From NCBI GenBank assembly GCA_023251155.1, contig JAHEZH010000006.1:27950-71110 (forward strand): a stretch of DNA of 43,161 bases, written 5' to 3'. The position numbers and the translations under genes are program-made. A model generated the notes under the pieces. It was not told the origin of the DNA. It searched no databases and saw only the letters and a list, made by a program, of their open reading frames with translations. Origin of the DNA: Flammeovirgaceae bacterium (GTDB lineage: Bacteria > Bacteroidota > Bacteroidia > Cytophagales > Cyclobacteriaceae). Each line of letters begins with the position of its first letter. Within the stretch, counting starts at the first letter, position 1. Of the stretch, positions 8,927 to 16,336 are shown one piece after another.

Positions 8927-10036
8927 ATGGAAAGTTTTGTTGTCTCCGCGCGTAAGTATCGTCCGTTAGGGTTTGATGAAGTTGTTGGTCAGGAACATAT
9001 CACCACCACGCTGAAAAACGCCATTGACAATAATAAACTTGCCCAGGCGCTGCTTTTTTGCGGCCCGCGTGGTGTGGGTAAAACTACCTGTGCGCGTATT
9101 GTAGCCCGGATGATCAACGGTTTCGAAGAGAAGGCAGAAGTCAACTCCCTGAATATTTTTGAACTTGATGCCGCTTCCAACAACTCGGTGGAAGACATTC
9201 GTAACCTCATTGACCAGGTGCGCTATCCTCCTCAGTTCGGAAGATTTAAGGTGTACATCATCGATGAGGTTCACATGCTCTCCAATGCGGCTTTCAATGC
9301 TTTTCTGAAGACACTGGAAGAACCGCCTTCGTATGCCATCTTTATTCTGGCTACTACAGAGAAGCACAAAGTGATTCCAACTATTCTTTCACGTTGCCAG
9401 ATTTTTGATTTCAACCGCATACAGGTATCCGACATCACCAAGCAATTGCAAAAAATTGCCAAGCGTGAAGGTATTGTTGCTGAAGAAGAAGCCTTGCATT
9501 TGATTGCTCAAAAAGCAGATGGGGCATTGCGTGATGGTCTTTCTATTTTCGATTTGATGGTGACGTTCTCCACCGGAGAAAAAGTGACCTTTAAAGATGT
9601 GCTCAACAATCTGCACATTCTCGATTATGACTATTATTTCAAAATCGTTGATGGCCTGCTGGCTGAAAATCCTACACAGCCTTTGTTGTTGTTAGATGAA
9701 ATTCTTCGCAAAGGTTTTGATGGACACAATTTCATTGTTGGTCTGAGTGAGCATTTAAGAAACTTACTGGTATCGCAGGATACACGTACCATTCAGTTAA
9801 TGGATGTGCCTGACAGCATTAAGAAACAATATGCGGCACAGGCTCAGGCTTCACCTCCTTCCCTTTTGCTTTCATGGCTCAATATTGCCAATCAATGTGA
9901 CATCCATTATAAAGGAAGCAAGAACCAGCGATTGTCTGTCGAGTTGGCACTGATGAAGATGGCCAATGTCAACGCTGTATTCAAATCCAATGGAACTGCC
10001 CTCGCACAGGAAGCAGTAAAAAAAAAATTGAACTAG
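8927..10036 (+). CDS. dnaX: DNA polymerase III gamma/tau subunit, 0-frame (gamma-length) product
   Basis: Clamp-loader ATPase of the replicase. The 369-residue 0-frame product holds the complete AAA+ part: Walker A GPRGVGKT (46-53), Walker B IIDEVH (111-116), the SRC motif (ILSRCQIF), and the collar domain. ATG 8927 is preferred to a TTG nine bases upstream. The stop TAG at 10034-10036 comes just after a run of ten A, and the tau tail continues in the -1 frame. The four-cysteine zinc module that usually follows Walker A is missing: between MINGF and LNIFELDAAS there are only a few residues and no Cys. No other dnaX is visible. Confidence 0.95.
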   Translation: MESFVVSARKYRPLGFDEVVGQEHITTTLKNAIDNNKLAQALLFCGPRGVGKTTCARIVARMINGFEEKAEVNSLNIFELDAASNNSVEDIRNLIDQVRYPPQFGRFKVYIIDEVHMLSNAAFNAFLKTLEEPPSYAIFILATTEKHKVIPTILSRCQIFDFNRIQVSDITKQLQKIAKREGIVAEEEALHLIAQKADGALRDGLSIFDLMVTFSTGEKVTFKDVLNNLHILDYDYYFKIVDGLLAENPTQPLLLLDEILRKGFDGHNFIVGLSEHLRNLLVSQDTRTIQLMDVPDSIKKQYAAQAQASPPSLLLSWLNIANQCDIHYKGSKNQRLSVELALMKMANVNAVFKSNGTALAQEAVKKKLN

Positions 10037-10059
10037 AGCCGGAGTTCAGTACTCCGCTC
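10008..10059 (+). promoter_or_regulatory. Probable programmed slippage site in dnaX
   Basis: Ten A at 10018-10027, read GTA-AAA-AAA-AAA-TTG in the 0 frame. A Shine-Dalgarno-like AGGAAG (10008-10013) precedes it. A hairpin follows: 6 bp CGGAGT (10040-10045) with ACTCCG (10051-10056), extended after a one-base bulge by GAG (10036-10038) with CTC (10057-10059), starting 8 bases after the run. The 0 frame stops at 10034-10036 and the +1 frame at 10029-10031; only the -1 frame is open. These are the parts of known dnaX recoding sites. A homopolymer undercall is the alternative. Confidence 0.7.
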
Positions 10060-10671
10060 ACTTTACCCTCCGAGCAGCGCAAAACAGAAACACCTGCTGT
10101 AGAGCAACCAGTTCAGGTTGTTCCACCGGAGCCGCTATTACCATTGGCAGACGTCAAACCAATAAGTAATACACCCTCTTCCACCCCGAAGGAGTCAACA
10201 CGCACCAAGACGACGTTCAACCTGCAGAACATCGGCAAGGCTACCCCTAAGCCTGCGGAAGAAAAAAAAACGGATGAACCTAAGATAGCCACCAGCACCC
10301 CCGTATTCGATAAACCCATCGATATGGATTCGTTGAAGAAGGTGTGGAATGAATTTGCTGAATTGAAAAAAAATAATGTAGCCGAGTACCAGTTGTTGAA
10401 GAGAGGCTTTACGATTCAGGACAGTAAGATCACCATCACACTGAACAATGCTATTGAAGAACCCTTCCTTGCGGGAATACGCACTTCATTAATTGCCTAT
10501 TTACGTGATAAGTTAAGTAACAGTTCCATTCTCGTGAATGGAGTACTCCCTGAATTCACCGAGAGTCGCCCGATGATCTATACCAACAAAGAAAAATTTG
10601 ATTACCTCGTGAGCAAAAATCCTGCGCTGAAAGATTTGCAGGAGCGCTTCGGCTTGGATGCGGACTACTAG
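10018..10671 (+). CDS. dnaX: DnaX tau-specific tail, reached by -1 slippage
   Basis: This frame is open from the A10 run to the TAG at 10669-10671; its first plausible stand-alone start is a TTG at 10144. It begins with a Pro/Glu/Thr-rich linker (about 90 residues), followed by a compact C-terminal domain (SLKKVWNEFAELKKNN, then LLKRGFTIQDSKITITL and IRTSLIAYLRDKL). That order fits the tau tail of Bacteroidota DnaX, which contacts the polymerase and helicase. Joined to the 0-frame part by a -1 shift it gives a 581-residue tau, a normal length. A separate protein from 10144 is possible but unlikely. Confidence 0.85.
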   Translation, partial: KKKIELEPEFSTPLTLPSEQRKTETPAVEQPVQVVPPEPLLPLADVKPISNTPSSTPKESTRTKTTFNLQNIGKATPKPAEEKKTDEPKIATSTPVFDKPIDMDSLKKVWNEFAELKKNNVAEYQLLKRGFTIQDSKITITLNNAIEEPFLAGIRTSLIAYLRDKLSNSSILVNGVLPEFTESRPMIYTNKEKFDYLVSKNPALKDLQERFGLDADY

Positions 10672-10747
10672 TCCATTTGAAAATGAACCGATTTGATAAT
10701 TTGAACATGGAATGCACTTCCTAAGTCGATGTACTCACAGCCACCTT

Positions 10748-10819
10748 CTTCTTCGGTCTGTGTCCTCACAGACCGAAACAAAAAACGTGATCTAAAAGAA
10801 CCCAGACCGCGGTGAGAAG
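10748..10819. repeat. Single copy of the CGGTCTGTG palindromic repeat
   Basis: A perfect 9-bp inverted repeat, CGGTCTGTG (10754-10762) with CACAGACCG (10767-10775), around a 4-base loop. It is followed by GTGATCTAAAAG and a further CAGACCG. The order and sequence match the units of the tandem array at 21535-21867, so this is a dispersed member of that family. The element could also act as a bidirectional terminator between dnaX and the SDR gene. Confidence 0.65.
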
Positions 10820-10897
10820 AGAATTCAATAAGTGAGCTGATTTATAAACAGAATACAACATCACATTTCATTACCCAATCAACACATTTTCAAAATC

Positions 10898-11665
10898 CTA
10901 TAGATTAATTCCGCCGGCTACTTCAATACGTTGTCCGTTGATCCAACGCGCATCTTCCGAGCAAAGAAAAGCAACCACACCGCCAATATCCTCTGGCAAG
11001 CCTACGCGACCTAAAGCAGTGATGCTGGAGAGCTGATCATTGAACTCTTTGCTGTCTCTCACGCGACCACCGCCAAAGTCAGTTGCGATCGGGCCCGGAG
11101 CCACTACGTTCGCAGCAATTCTGCGTGCCCCCAATTCTTTGGCAAGATAACGTGTCAGTACTTCCACCGCTCCTTTCAGCGAACCGTACGCCGATGAACC
11201 CGGATACGAAAAACGGGCTAAGCCGGATGAGATGTTGATGATGCGACCCCCATCGTTAATGAAAGGCAGTGCTTTTTGTGTCAGAAAGAACACTCCTTTG
11301 TAATGAATATTCAAAGCCGTATCAAACTGTTCTTCGGTGGTTTCTGCAAATGGAGAATATAAAGCAGTACCGCCATTGTTAATCAGAAAATCAAATTGCG
11401 TGCTGCCGGTTTGTTCTTTCAAATGTGAAGTTACCTGCTGGATGAAAGTGTCGAATGATTTGATGTTACCTGCATCAAGGTGTAAAGCAAAAGCTTGCTG
11501 ACCTAATGCCTGGACTTCAGCCACTACTTTGTCTGCTTCCGTTTTGTTACTGTTATAGGTAAGCACTACATCGATTCCTTTCTTTGCCAATGCCAACACC
11601 ATATTTTTTCCCAACCCGCGGCTGCCACCGGTTACTAATGCGATTTTATTTTTCGTACTCATCAT
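10898..11665 (-). CDS. SDR-family NAD(P)-dependent oxidoreductase
   Basis: A classical short-chain dehydrogenase of 255 residues, cytosolic. The cofactor loop is TGGSRGLG (12-19), the central motif is NNGG (96-99, in place of NNAG), the catalytic serine is in NISSG (146-147), and the YxxxK pair is Y160 and K164. The C-terminal VAPGPIATDF and the ending WINGQRIEVAGGINL are typical of FabG-like members. Substrate unknown. It lies 95 bases downstream of, and on the same strand as, an AraC-type regulator, a common pairing in Bacteroidota in which the regulator controls the reductase. Confidence 0.93.
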   Translation of the reverse strand: MMSTKNKIALVTGGSRGLGKNMVLALAKKGIDVVLTYNSNKTEADKVVAEVQALGQQAFALHLDAGNIKSFDTFIQQVTSHLKEQTGSTQFDFLINNGGTALYSPFAETTEEQFDTALNIHYKGVFFLTQKALPFINDGGRIINISSGLARFSYPGSSAYGSLKGAVEVLTRYLAKELGARRIAANVVAPGPIATDFGGGRVRDSKEFNDQLSSITALGRVGLPEDIGGVVAFLCSEDARWINGQRIEVAGGINL

Positions 11666-11760
11666 TTTTGTGATTTAATTATGACACAAAAGTGGACTAA
11701 AGTGATACGCCGCGATTTGCGCACATCAATCCATTATTTGCAAAATTCAAATACGCTTTT

Positions 11761-12711
11761 TCAGGCGCGAAACGCCAATGGAGAGAGACCTACCTGCTTT
11801 TTAAAGAAATTGGAGAAGTGTGCGACTTCTTCAAAACCGAGTGAGTAAGCAATTTCTGAAACATTCCAGTCGGTTTGCTTCAGAAGTATTTTGGCTTCCT
11901 GTGATATACGGCCACTGATAAAATCGGAAGTAGTCTTGCCGGTACTCTCCTTTAACACTTTGTTGAGATGATTCACATGAATGGCCAGGCGCTCTGCATA
12001 ATCTTTGGCCGTACGTAGTTCCAGTTGTTGCTGTGGTGAAGTAATGGGAAACTGTCGCTCCAGCAATTCGACAAATAAAGAAGACACACGCGTAGTCGCA
12101 TTATGTGTCGCATAAGCGGCAATACCGGGTTGCAGTTTTTGCCCATAGTGGATTAGTTCCAGCACATAGTTACGAAGCAGATCGTATTTGTAGGCATAAT
12201 CCGATGCTAACTCGGCAGACATCTTCTCAAATAACGTATTCAGCTCTTTGGCTTGTGTACTGCTCAATTGAAAAACCGGATAACCACCGGCTTTAAAGAT
12301 GGGCAATTCATCCAGCAAAAAACCGGTGCGTGCCGAATTCAAAAACTCATCCGTGAAAATGCAGAAATAGCCCGATTGTTTTTCGTTCTGCGGAACGTAG
12401 TTATAAGGAACCTTTGGAGAGGCAAACAACAAACCGTGCTTTTTTATATCAATCACCTTATCGGCATACTCCGCGCGATTATGGCCATTGATAAGACTGA
12501 TCTTGTAATACATACGTCTGTTGTAAGGCATGGTCTTGGTCTCTTTCAGTTGCTTGTGCATTTTGGCGGTACTGAATACATTGAAGTGCCCCATCTCTTT
12601 GCTGATAGTTCCCGGTAGTATGGCCTGCAGTTCGTTTTCATCCACGAAGCCGTGTTCTCTGTAAAAATCCCGAAGTGAACTGGCGTGTTGCATTACTGAT
12701 CTGGTTTGCAA
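11761..12711 (-). CDS. AraC-family transcriptional regulator
   Basis: A DNA-binding regulator of 316 residues. The N-terminal two thirds is a ligand or dimer domain with a cupin-like character (YKISLINGHNRAEYAD, LLFASPKVPYNYVPQ). The C-terminal 100 residues carry the two helix-turn-helix units: AERLAIHVNHLNKVLKE, then VSEIAYSLGFEEVAHFSNFF with the family signature KKQVGLSPLAFR. The SDR gene downstream on the same strand is the probable target. Inducer unknown. Confidence 0.92.
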   Translation of the reverse strand: MQTRSVMQHASSLRDFYREHGFVDENELQAILPGTISKEMGHFNVFSTAKMHKQLKETKTMPYNRRMYYKISLINGHNRAEYADKVIDIKKHGLLFASPKVPYNYVPQNEKQSGYFCIFTDEFLNSARTGFLLDELPIFKAGGYPVFQLSSTQAKELNTLFEKMSAELASDYAYKYDLLRNYVLELIHYGQKLQPGIAAYATHNATTRVSSLFVELLERQFPITSPQQQLELRTAKDYAERLAIHVNHLNKVLKESTGKTTSDFISGRISQEAKILLKQTDWNVSEIAYSLGFEEVAHFSNFFKKQVGLSPLAFRA

Positions 12712-12832
12712 AATTCAAAGGTAGAAAAATGGGAAACAGGTTTGTGCATGTCAAAAGTTCCTATCGAATGGCATTACATTCGTTTATACTTAACTTCTTA
12801 AAACGACACCCCTTGCAAAATCGCACGGAGGC

Positions 12833-13101
12833 ATGAAAGAGAACTACACCGGGTACAACGGCGACTTCTTAACTCAGGCTCACAAGGGTTGTACATCACA
12901 TCAAGATGAAATTCTGTCGGGCGAATGGTGTGGTTGTTTCTATTGTGAACAGACTTTTTCACCTGTTAAAATCGAAGAGTAGATGGAAGAAATACTGCAG
13001 CAAGAGAAACAGCAATTTGTCCTAATGCGGCATTGACGCGGTATTAGTTCAAAATACCTGATCAACTATTCCTGAGAGAAATGAATAAACGCTGGTTGTA
13101 A
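12833..13101 (+). pseudogene. Decayed small zinc-ribbon protein (CGCFYC...CPxCGID family)
   Basis: The first 49 codons are open and read like the N-terminal half of a common small cytoplasmic protein: GEWCGCFYCEQTFSPVKIEE. They stop at TAG (12980-12982) where relatives have Trp, so TGG to TAG explains it. Pieces of the rest follow in other frames: TAICP and CGIDAV around 13017-13045 (one base lost between them), then a piece resembling SGYPI, and finally FLREMNKRWL with a TAA at 13099-13101, the normal C-terminus of the family. One nonsense change and at least three frameshifts make it a pseudogene. The second CxxC of the zinc site is lost in the short product. Confidence 0.8.
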
Positions 13102-13108
13102 GCAAAAC

Positions 13109-13753
13109 TTACTTCTTACCCTTCCCTCTCAACACCTCAATAATCGGAGGAAGAATAGAAACGAAAATGATCCCGAAGATCACGTACGTGAAGTTATTTT
13201 TGATCATGGGTAAGCCACCAAAGAAATAACCCATAAACAAAAAGCTCGATACCCAGGCGATACCTCCGCTTACGTTATATAGTGCAAATCGCTTGTAACT
13301 CATCGTGCCAATGCCTGCCACAAACGGAGCAAAGGTGCGAATGATAGGAATGAAGCGCGCATAGATAATGGTCTTACCTCCGTGTTTGTAATAAAACTCC
13401 TGTGTCTTGGTCAGGTACTCTACTTTTAGAAACCTGAAGCGGCCACTAAAGGCCTGCGGACCAATGTACTTACCTACATGATAGTTGACCAAATCTCCCA
13501 GTATCGCTGCAATGATCAGCAACACCAGCATGAAGCCGATGTTCAGATCGGTTTCCGGTTTGGCAATAATGGCACCGGCAGCGAATAGTAAAGAATCGCC
13601 CGGAAGGAATGGCGTTACCACCAAACCGGTCTCGGCGAAAATGATCAGGAACAGGATGAGGTATGTCCAGGTCTGATAGTCATTCACAATTTCAACCAGG
13701 TGATGATCGATATGAAGAATGAAGTCGATAACCGATTTGATGAACTCAATCAT
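13109..13753 (-). CDS. DedA-family membrane protein
   Basis: An inner-membrane protein of the DedA/VTT family, which is tied to lipid-carrier recycling and membrane homeostasis. From ATG 13753 (MIEFIKSV) it has 214 residues. The family hallmarks are present: ETGLVVTPFLPGDSLLFAAG near residues 40-60, and FARFIPIIRTFAPFVAG-like YARFIPIIRTFAPFVAGIG near 130-150 with its conserved arginines, followed by a final membrane pair. The frame continues upstream to 13888, but that stretch overlaps the next gene and has no family match. It lies 65 bases after the NagX-like gene on the same strand and may be cotranscribed with it. Confidence 0.92.
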   Translation of the reverse strand: MIEFIKSVIDFILHIDHHLVEIVNDYQTWTYLILFLIIFAETGLVVTPFLPGDSLLFAAGAIIAKPETDLNIGFMLVLLIIAAILGDLVNYHVGKYIGPQAFSGRFRFLKVEYLTKTQEFYYKHGGKTIIYARFIPIIRTFAPFVAGIGTMSYKRFALYNVSGGIAWVSSFLFMGYFFGGLPMIKNNFTYVIFGIIFVSILPPIIEVLRGKGKK

Positions 13754-13818
13754 GGGGTTTTGGCTAAATGCTGGCGCGAAATTAAAGAAAAGTGTGTGAA
13801 CCTTAGATTGTGGCTGGG

Positions 13819-14931
13819 TTATACTTTTACGTAGATCTTCTTCTTGTCCAGAAGATACCCCGCCACCCAGCAGGTCAGCATGACCCAAATGGCAAACAGA
13901 GGTGACCCGTTATAATCGCCCGCCCACGATTGAAAGAAGTGGATATAAATCCATCCGTACAACGATCCCTCCCCTACCGGTATCGTATACATGGCAATCA
14001 CAAACAGTTCGGAGAGCAGGTAAATGAAAAGTGTATTGCGACCGAATACCTCGAAGAAGTAGGTCCAGTTTTTCTTTCCTGCTATTTCGATAATGAATAC
14101 AAGGATGGATAGTACGATCATCTGGATACCAACGGTGAGCAACACGTACGAACTGGTCCATAATTTTTTATTGATCGGGAAAAGCAGATCCCACCATACT
14201 CCGCATAGTAAAAGAACAGCACCTACCATGAGTAGCTTGGCAATGGTTTCGTAATTCTTGCCGCTGCGCTGAAGGAACAACCCAGCTGCATACCCGGCTA
14301 TCACATTCACCATCGCAGGCAGTGTACTCAGTAATCCTTCCGGATCAAAAGCAACCCCTTCGCCATGATACATGTGTGATGCGCCTACAAGCCACAGATC
14401 CAGTTTCGTCCCTGCATTACCTTCAACCGAAAGATCGCCAAATACACTGAGGATAATGCGGTAGGCCACCAGGGCAAAAAGGCTGAAAAGCAATGCACCT
14501 TTAATTTTAAAGTAGTGAATAATCAACGAGGCAAACAGGTAGCACAATGCGATACGCTGTAATACGCCAAAGATGCGGGTATCGCTAAAAGGTTTGAAGT
14601 GCCACTCTCCGGACTCTCCCTGTGCAAAGAAGGGAAACCAGTACATGAGATAACCCAGCAGGAAGATGATAACAAAACGCGTGAATACCTTTTTCAGAAA
14701 CGATGCTTCACCATCTGCTTCGTATTTCGCCTGACTGAAACTCATGGCATTACCCACCACAAAAAGAAACGTGGGGAATACAAGATCAGTAAGGGTAAAT
14801 CCATGCCATTGTGCATGAAGCAAGGGAGAGTAGGTGTGAGAGCTGCCTAATGAATTAACAGTAATCATCAGGGCTACGTCCATACCACGGAATACATCCA
14901 ATGACAGGTAGCGGTTTTGGTTAAGGCTCAT
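13819..14931 (-). CDS. NagX/HGSNAT-like acyltransferase, multi-pass membrane protein
   Basis: Related to heparan-alpha-glucosaminide N-acetyltransferase (COG4299), which moves acetyl groups across a membrane onto amino sugars. The 370 residues begin RYLSLDVFRGMDVALMI and have about ten membrane helices. The first-loop histidine H39 (LLHAQWHGFTLTDLVFPTF) sits where the human enzyme has its active-site His. Later segments FGRNTLFIYLLSEL and GSPLFAIWVMLTCWVAGYLL fit the family. In Bacteroidota such genes often serve glycan use or cell-wall sugar recycling. No sugar gene is next to it here. Confidence 0.85.
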   Translation of the reverse strand: MSLNQNRYLSLDVFRGMDVALMITVNSLGSSHTYSPLLHAQWHGFTLTDLVFPTFLFVVGNAMSFSQAKYEADGEASFLKKVFTRFVIIFLLGYLMYWFPFFAQGESGEWHFKPFSDTRIFGVLQRIALCYLFASLIIHYFKIKGALLFSLFALVAYRIILSVFGDLSVEGNAGTKLDLWLVGASHMYHGEGVAFDPEGLLSTLPAMVNVIAGYAAGLFLQRSGKNYETIAKLLMVGAVLLLCGVWWDLLFPINKKLWTSSYVLLTVGIQMIVLSILVFIIEIAGKKNWTYFFEVFGRNTLFIYLLSELFVIAMYTIPVGEGSLYGWIYIHFFQSWAGDYNGSPLFAIWVMLTCWVAGYLLDKKKIYVKV

Positions 14932-15073
14932 ACGATTGGGTTGACCGCTAAAAATAAAGAAAGGAGGGCAGAGTATGTCACTCCGGAAATAAATTTAACG
15001 TAAGTCTTAGCTGTGTAAAATACACAACGGTTACCTCCCTACTTGTAATTACTGTTTTACACTCAATTGTTGG

Positions 15074-15541
15074 CTATTCTTTTTCCGGCACAAACAATCC
15101 CCATCCGTCAGGGTCTTTGGAGCTATCTATTTCAAATCCGGCAATCCACTCCAGGAACAAGAGACGAAAGGCTTCAATTTCATTTCGCAGCAGTTGCAGG
15201 TATTGTATATCCACTAACCCTTCCATCTTGAGGGATGCCGTATGTGTAAGCAAACTCCTCACATGGATCTTAATGATCACGGCATTTTCCATCTTCAAAA
15301 TGTAATCATCCATAGCATGAGCACCCGCCAGTTTCGGCCCGATGATCATGGCATCTTCCAGCATCAGCTGACGGTGCATTTCACTCATGGGGTCTTCTTT
15401 ATCCAGCAGGTCAACAATGCTCTCGGTCACATCCAGTATCTCCATTGCCTTTTGATAGATCGGCAGGGCGTTGAGCTTTTTCATTTCTTCACCCGGGTCA
15501 TAGTCCGGATCAGGCTCGTTATCATCGTCATCTTCCCACAT
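15074..15541 (-). CDS. Hypothetical helical protein with acidic N-terminus
   Basis: I do not recognise a named family. The 155 residues start with a strongly acidic tail (WEDDDDNEPDPDYDPGEE). A mostly helical body follows (LPIYQKAMEILDVTESIVDLL, then AMDDYILKMENAVIIKIHVRSL and YLQLLRNEIEAFRLLFLEWI). It ends in a WGLF segment. There is no signal peptide or membrane helix. A start at Met20 is also possible. The gene stands alone, with non-coding DNA on both sides. Confidence 0.75.
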   Translation of the reverse strand: MWEDDDDNEPDPDYDPGEEMKKLNALPIYQKAMEILDVTESIVDLLDKEDPMSEMHRQLMLEDAMIIGPKLAGAHAMDDYILKMENAVIIKIHVRSLLTHTASLKMEGLVDIQYLQLLRNEIEAFRLLFLEWIAGFEIDSSKDPDGWGLFVPEKE

Positions 15542-15701
15542 AGCATCCTTAATTTGTTCTAATATATTAAAATGATTTTGAAATGATTTGCGTACCCAAT
15601 GAAAAACGCTTAAAGATCAGATCTACTTTTAAATATAATTGATATGGAAATTGTGATTAATTTGCCGTTCTACTCATCGATTGCGTAATCCGTATACAGA
15701 A

Positions 15702-16213
15702 ATGAAGCCGTTATTAACATGGACATTCTTACTTTCTTTGGTGCTCAATACCATTGGAGTACCGAGTACAGACTCGACTAAAACTACACACCAGTCCGTT
15801 CAGAGCGATTCAACCAGCTCAACAACGAGTAGCCAGCCAGGAGCCTGTTGATGATTTCGCCCCCGGGCTTTTCTTCTTATTACTGATCGCCTGTGCTGCC
15901 ATATTGATGCATTGGTATAATAGCCATTGCAATTGTGGTGCTTCTGATCCTATTCGGATTGATTGGGCTCGGTATTTTGTCACCATCAGTTCCTGTGGGA
16001 CTGAATAAGAAGTCATTGGCATAAGGGTTTAAAACTTTCCTGGTTTCGGTTTCAATGATTGGTGGAGTTATACTTAGCAGTGCTTTATGCTGGATACTCA
16101 ATGAGTTTCAGCACTGATGGACGTATCAAACCGCACTTGCAATTGGAGCGGGATTAGGCCTTTTAGGAGGATTGATTTTTGGACTATTCTGTTTTGGGTT
16201 TTGCAACAGCTAA
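15702..16213 (+). pseudogene. Decayed membrane-protein gene
   Basis: The first 46 codons are open (MKPLLTWTFLLSLVLNTIGV, then a Ser/Thr/Gln-rich stretch) and end at a TGA near 15849. Shifting frame restores good sense: EPVDDFAPGLFFLLLIACAAIL, another shift gives IGIIAIAIVVLLILFGLIG, then a stop, GFKTFLVSVSMIGGVIL, another stop, and GLLGGLIFGLFCFGFCNS with a TAA at 16211. The parent was probably a membrane protein of about 170 residues with a signal peptide and several membrane helices. At least two frameshifts and two internal stops are visible. I cannot name the family. The 160 bases before it, and the few after it up to the terminator, hold nothing I can identify. Confidence 0.75.
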
Positions 16214-16261
16214 CTTCATTTTTAAGAAGTCTATTAAAATAAGAAAACAAAAGGTCCGTCA

Positions 16262-16316
16262 TTTAAAAAACAAATCCTGAATGAATTAATGCCTCTGCAT
16301 CATTCACTCAGGATTC
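16262..16316 (-). terminator. Probable terminator of the hmu operon
   Basis: Imperfect 13-bp stem (16273-16285 with 16303-16315, one mismatch) with an inner ATGC-CTCT-GCAT hairpin (16289-16300). On the minus strand it is followed by a T-rich stretch (TTGTTTTTT), as expected for termination of the operon whose last gene ends at 16337. Confidence 0.7.
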
Positions 16317-16336
16317 AAATGGTTACCGATCTTTTA

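Noticed and set aside
8966-9367. Minus-strand open frames inside dnaX
   Set aside because: They are antisense shadows of the conserved AAA+ region.
10144-10671. Independent gene after dnaX
   Set aside because: The frame is open all the way back to the A10 run, the only start is a TTG, and the sequence fits the tau tail.
13754-13888. N-terminal extension of the DedA gene
   Set aside because: It overlaps the end of the NagX-like gene, is not DedA-like, and ATG 13753 gives a normal family start.
15754-16008. 84-codon open frame taken as a separate small gene
   Set aside because: Only its middle reads as a sensible membrane segment; the neighbouring sense lies in other frames, so it is part of a decayed gene.
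16262-16336. Riboswitch or small RNA gene
   Set aside because: The hairpin with a T tract on the minus strand is fully explained as the terminator of the hmu operon.
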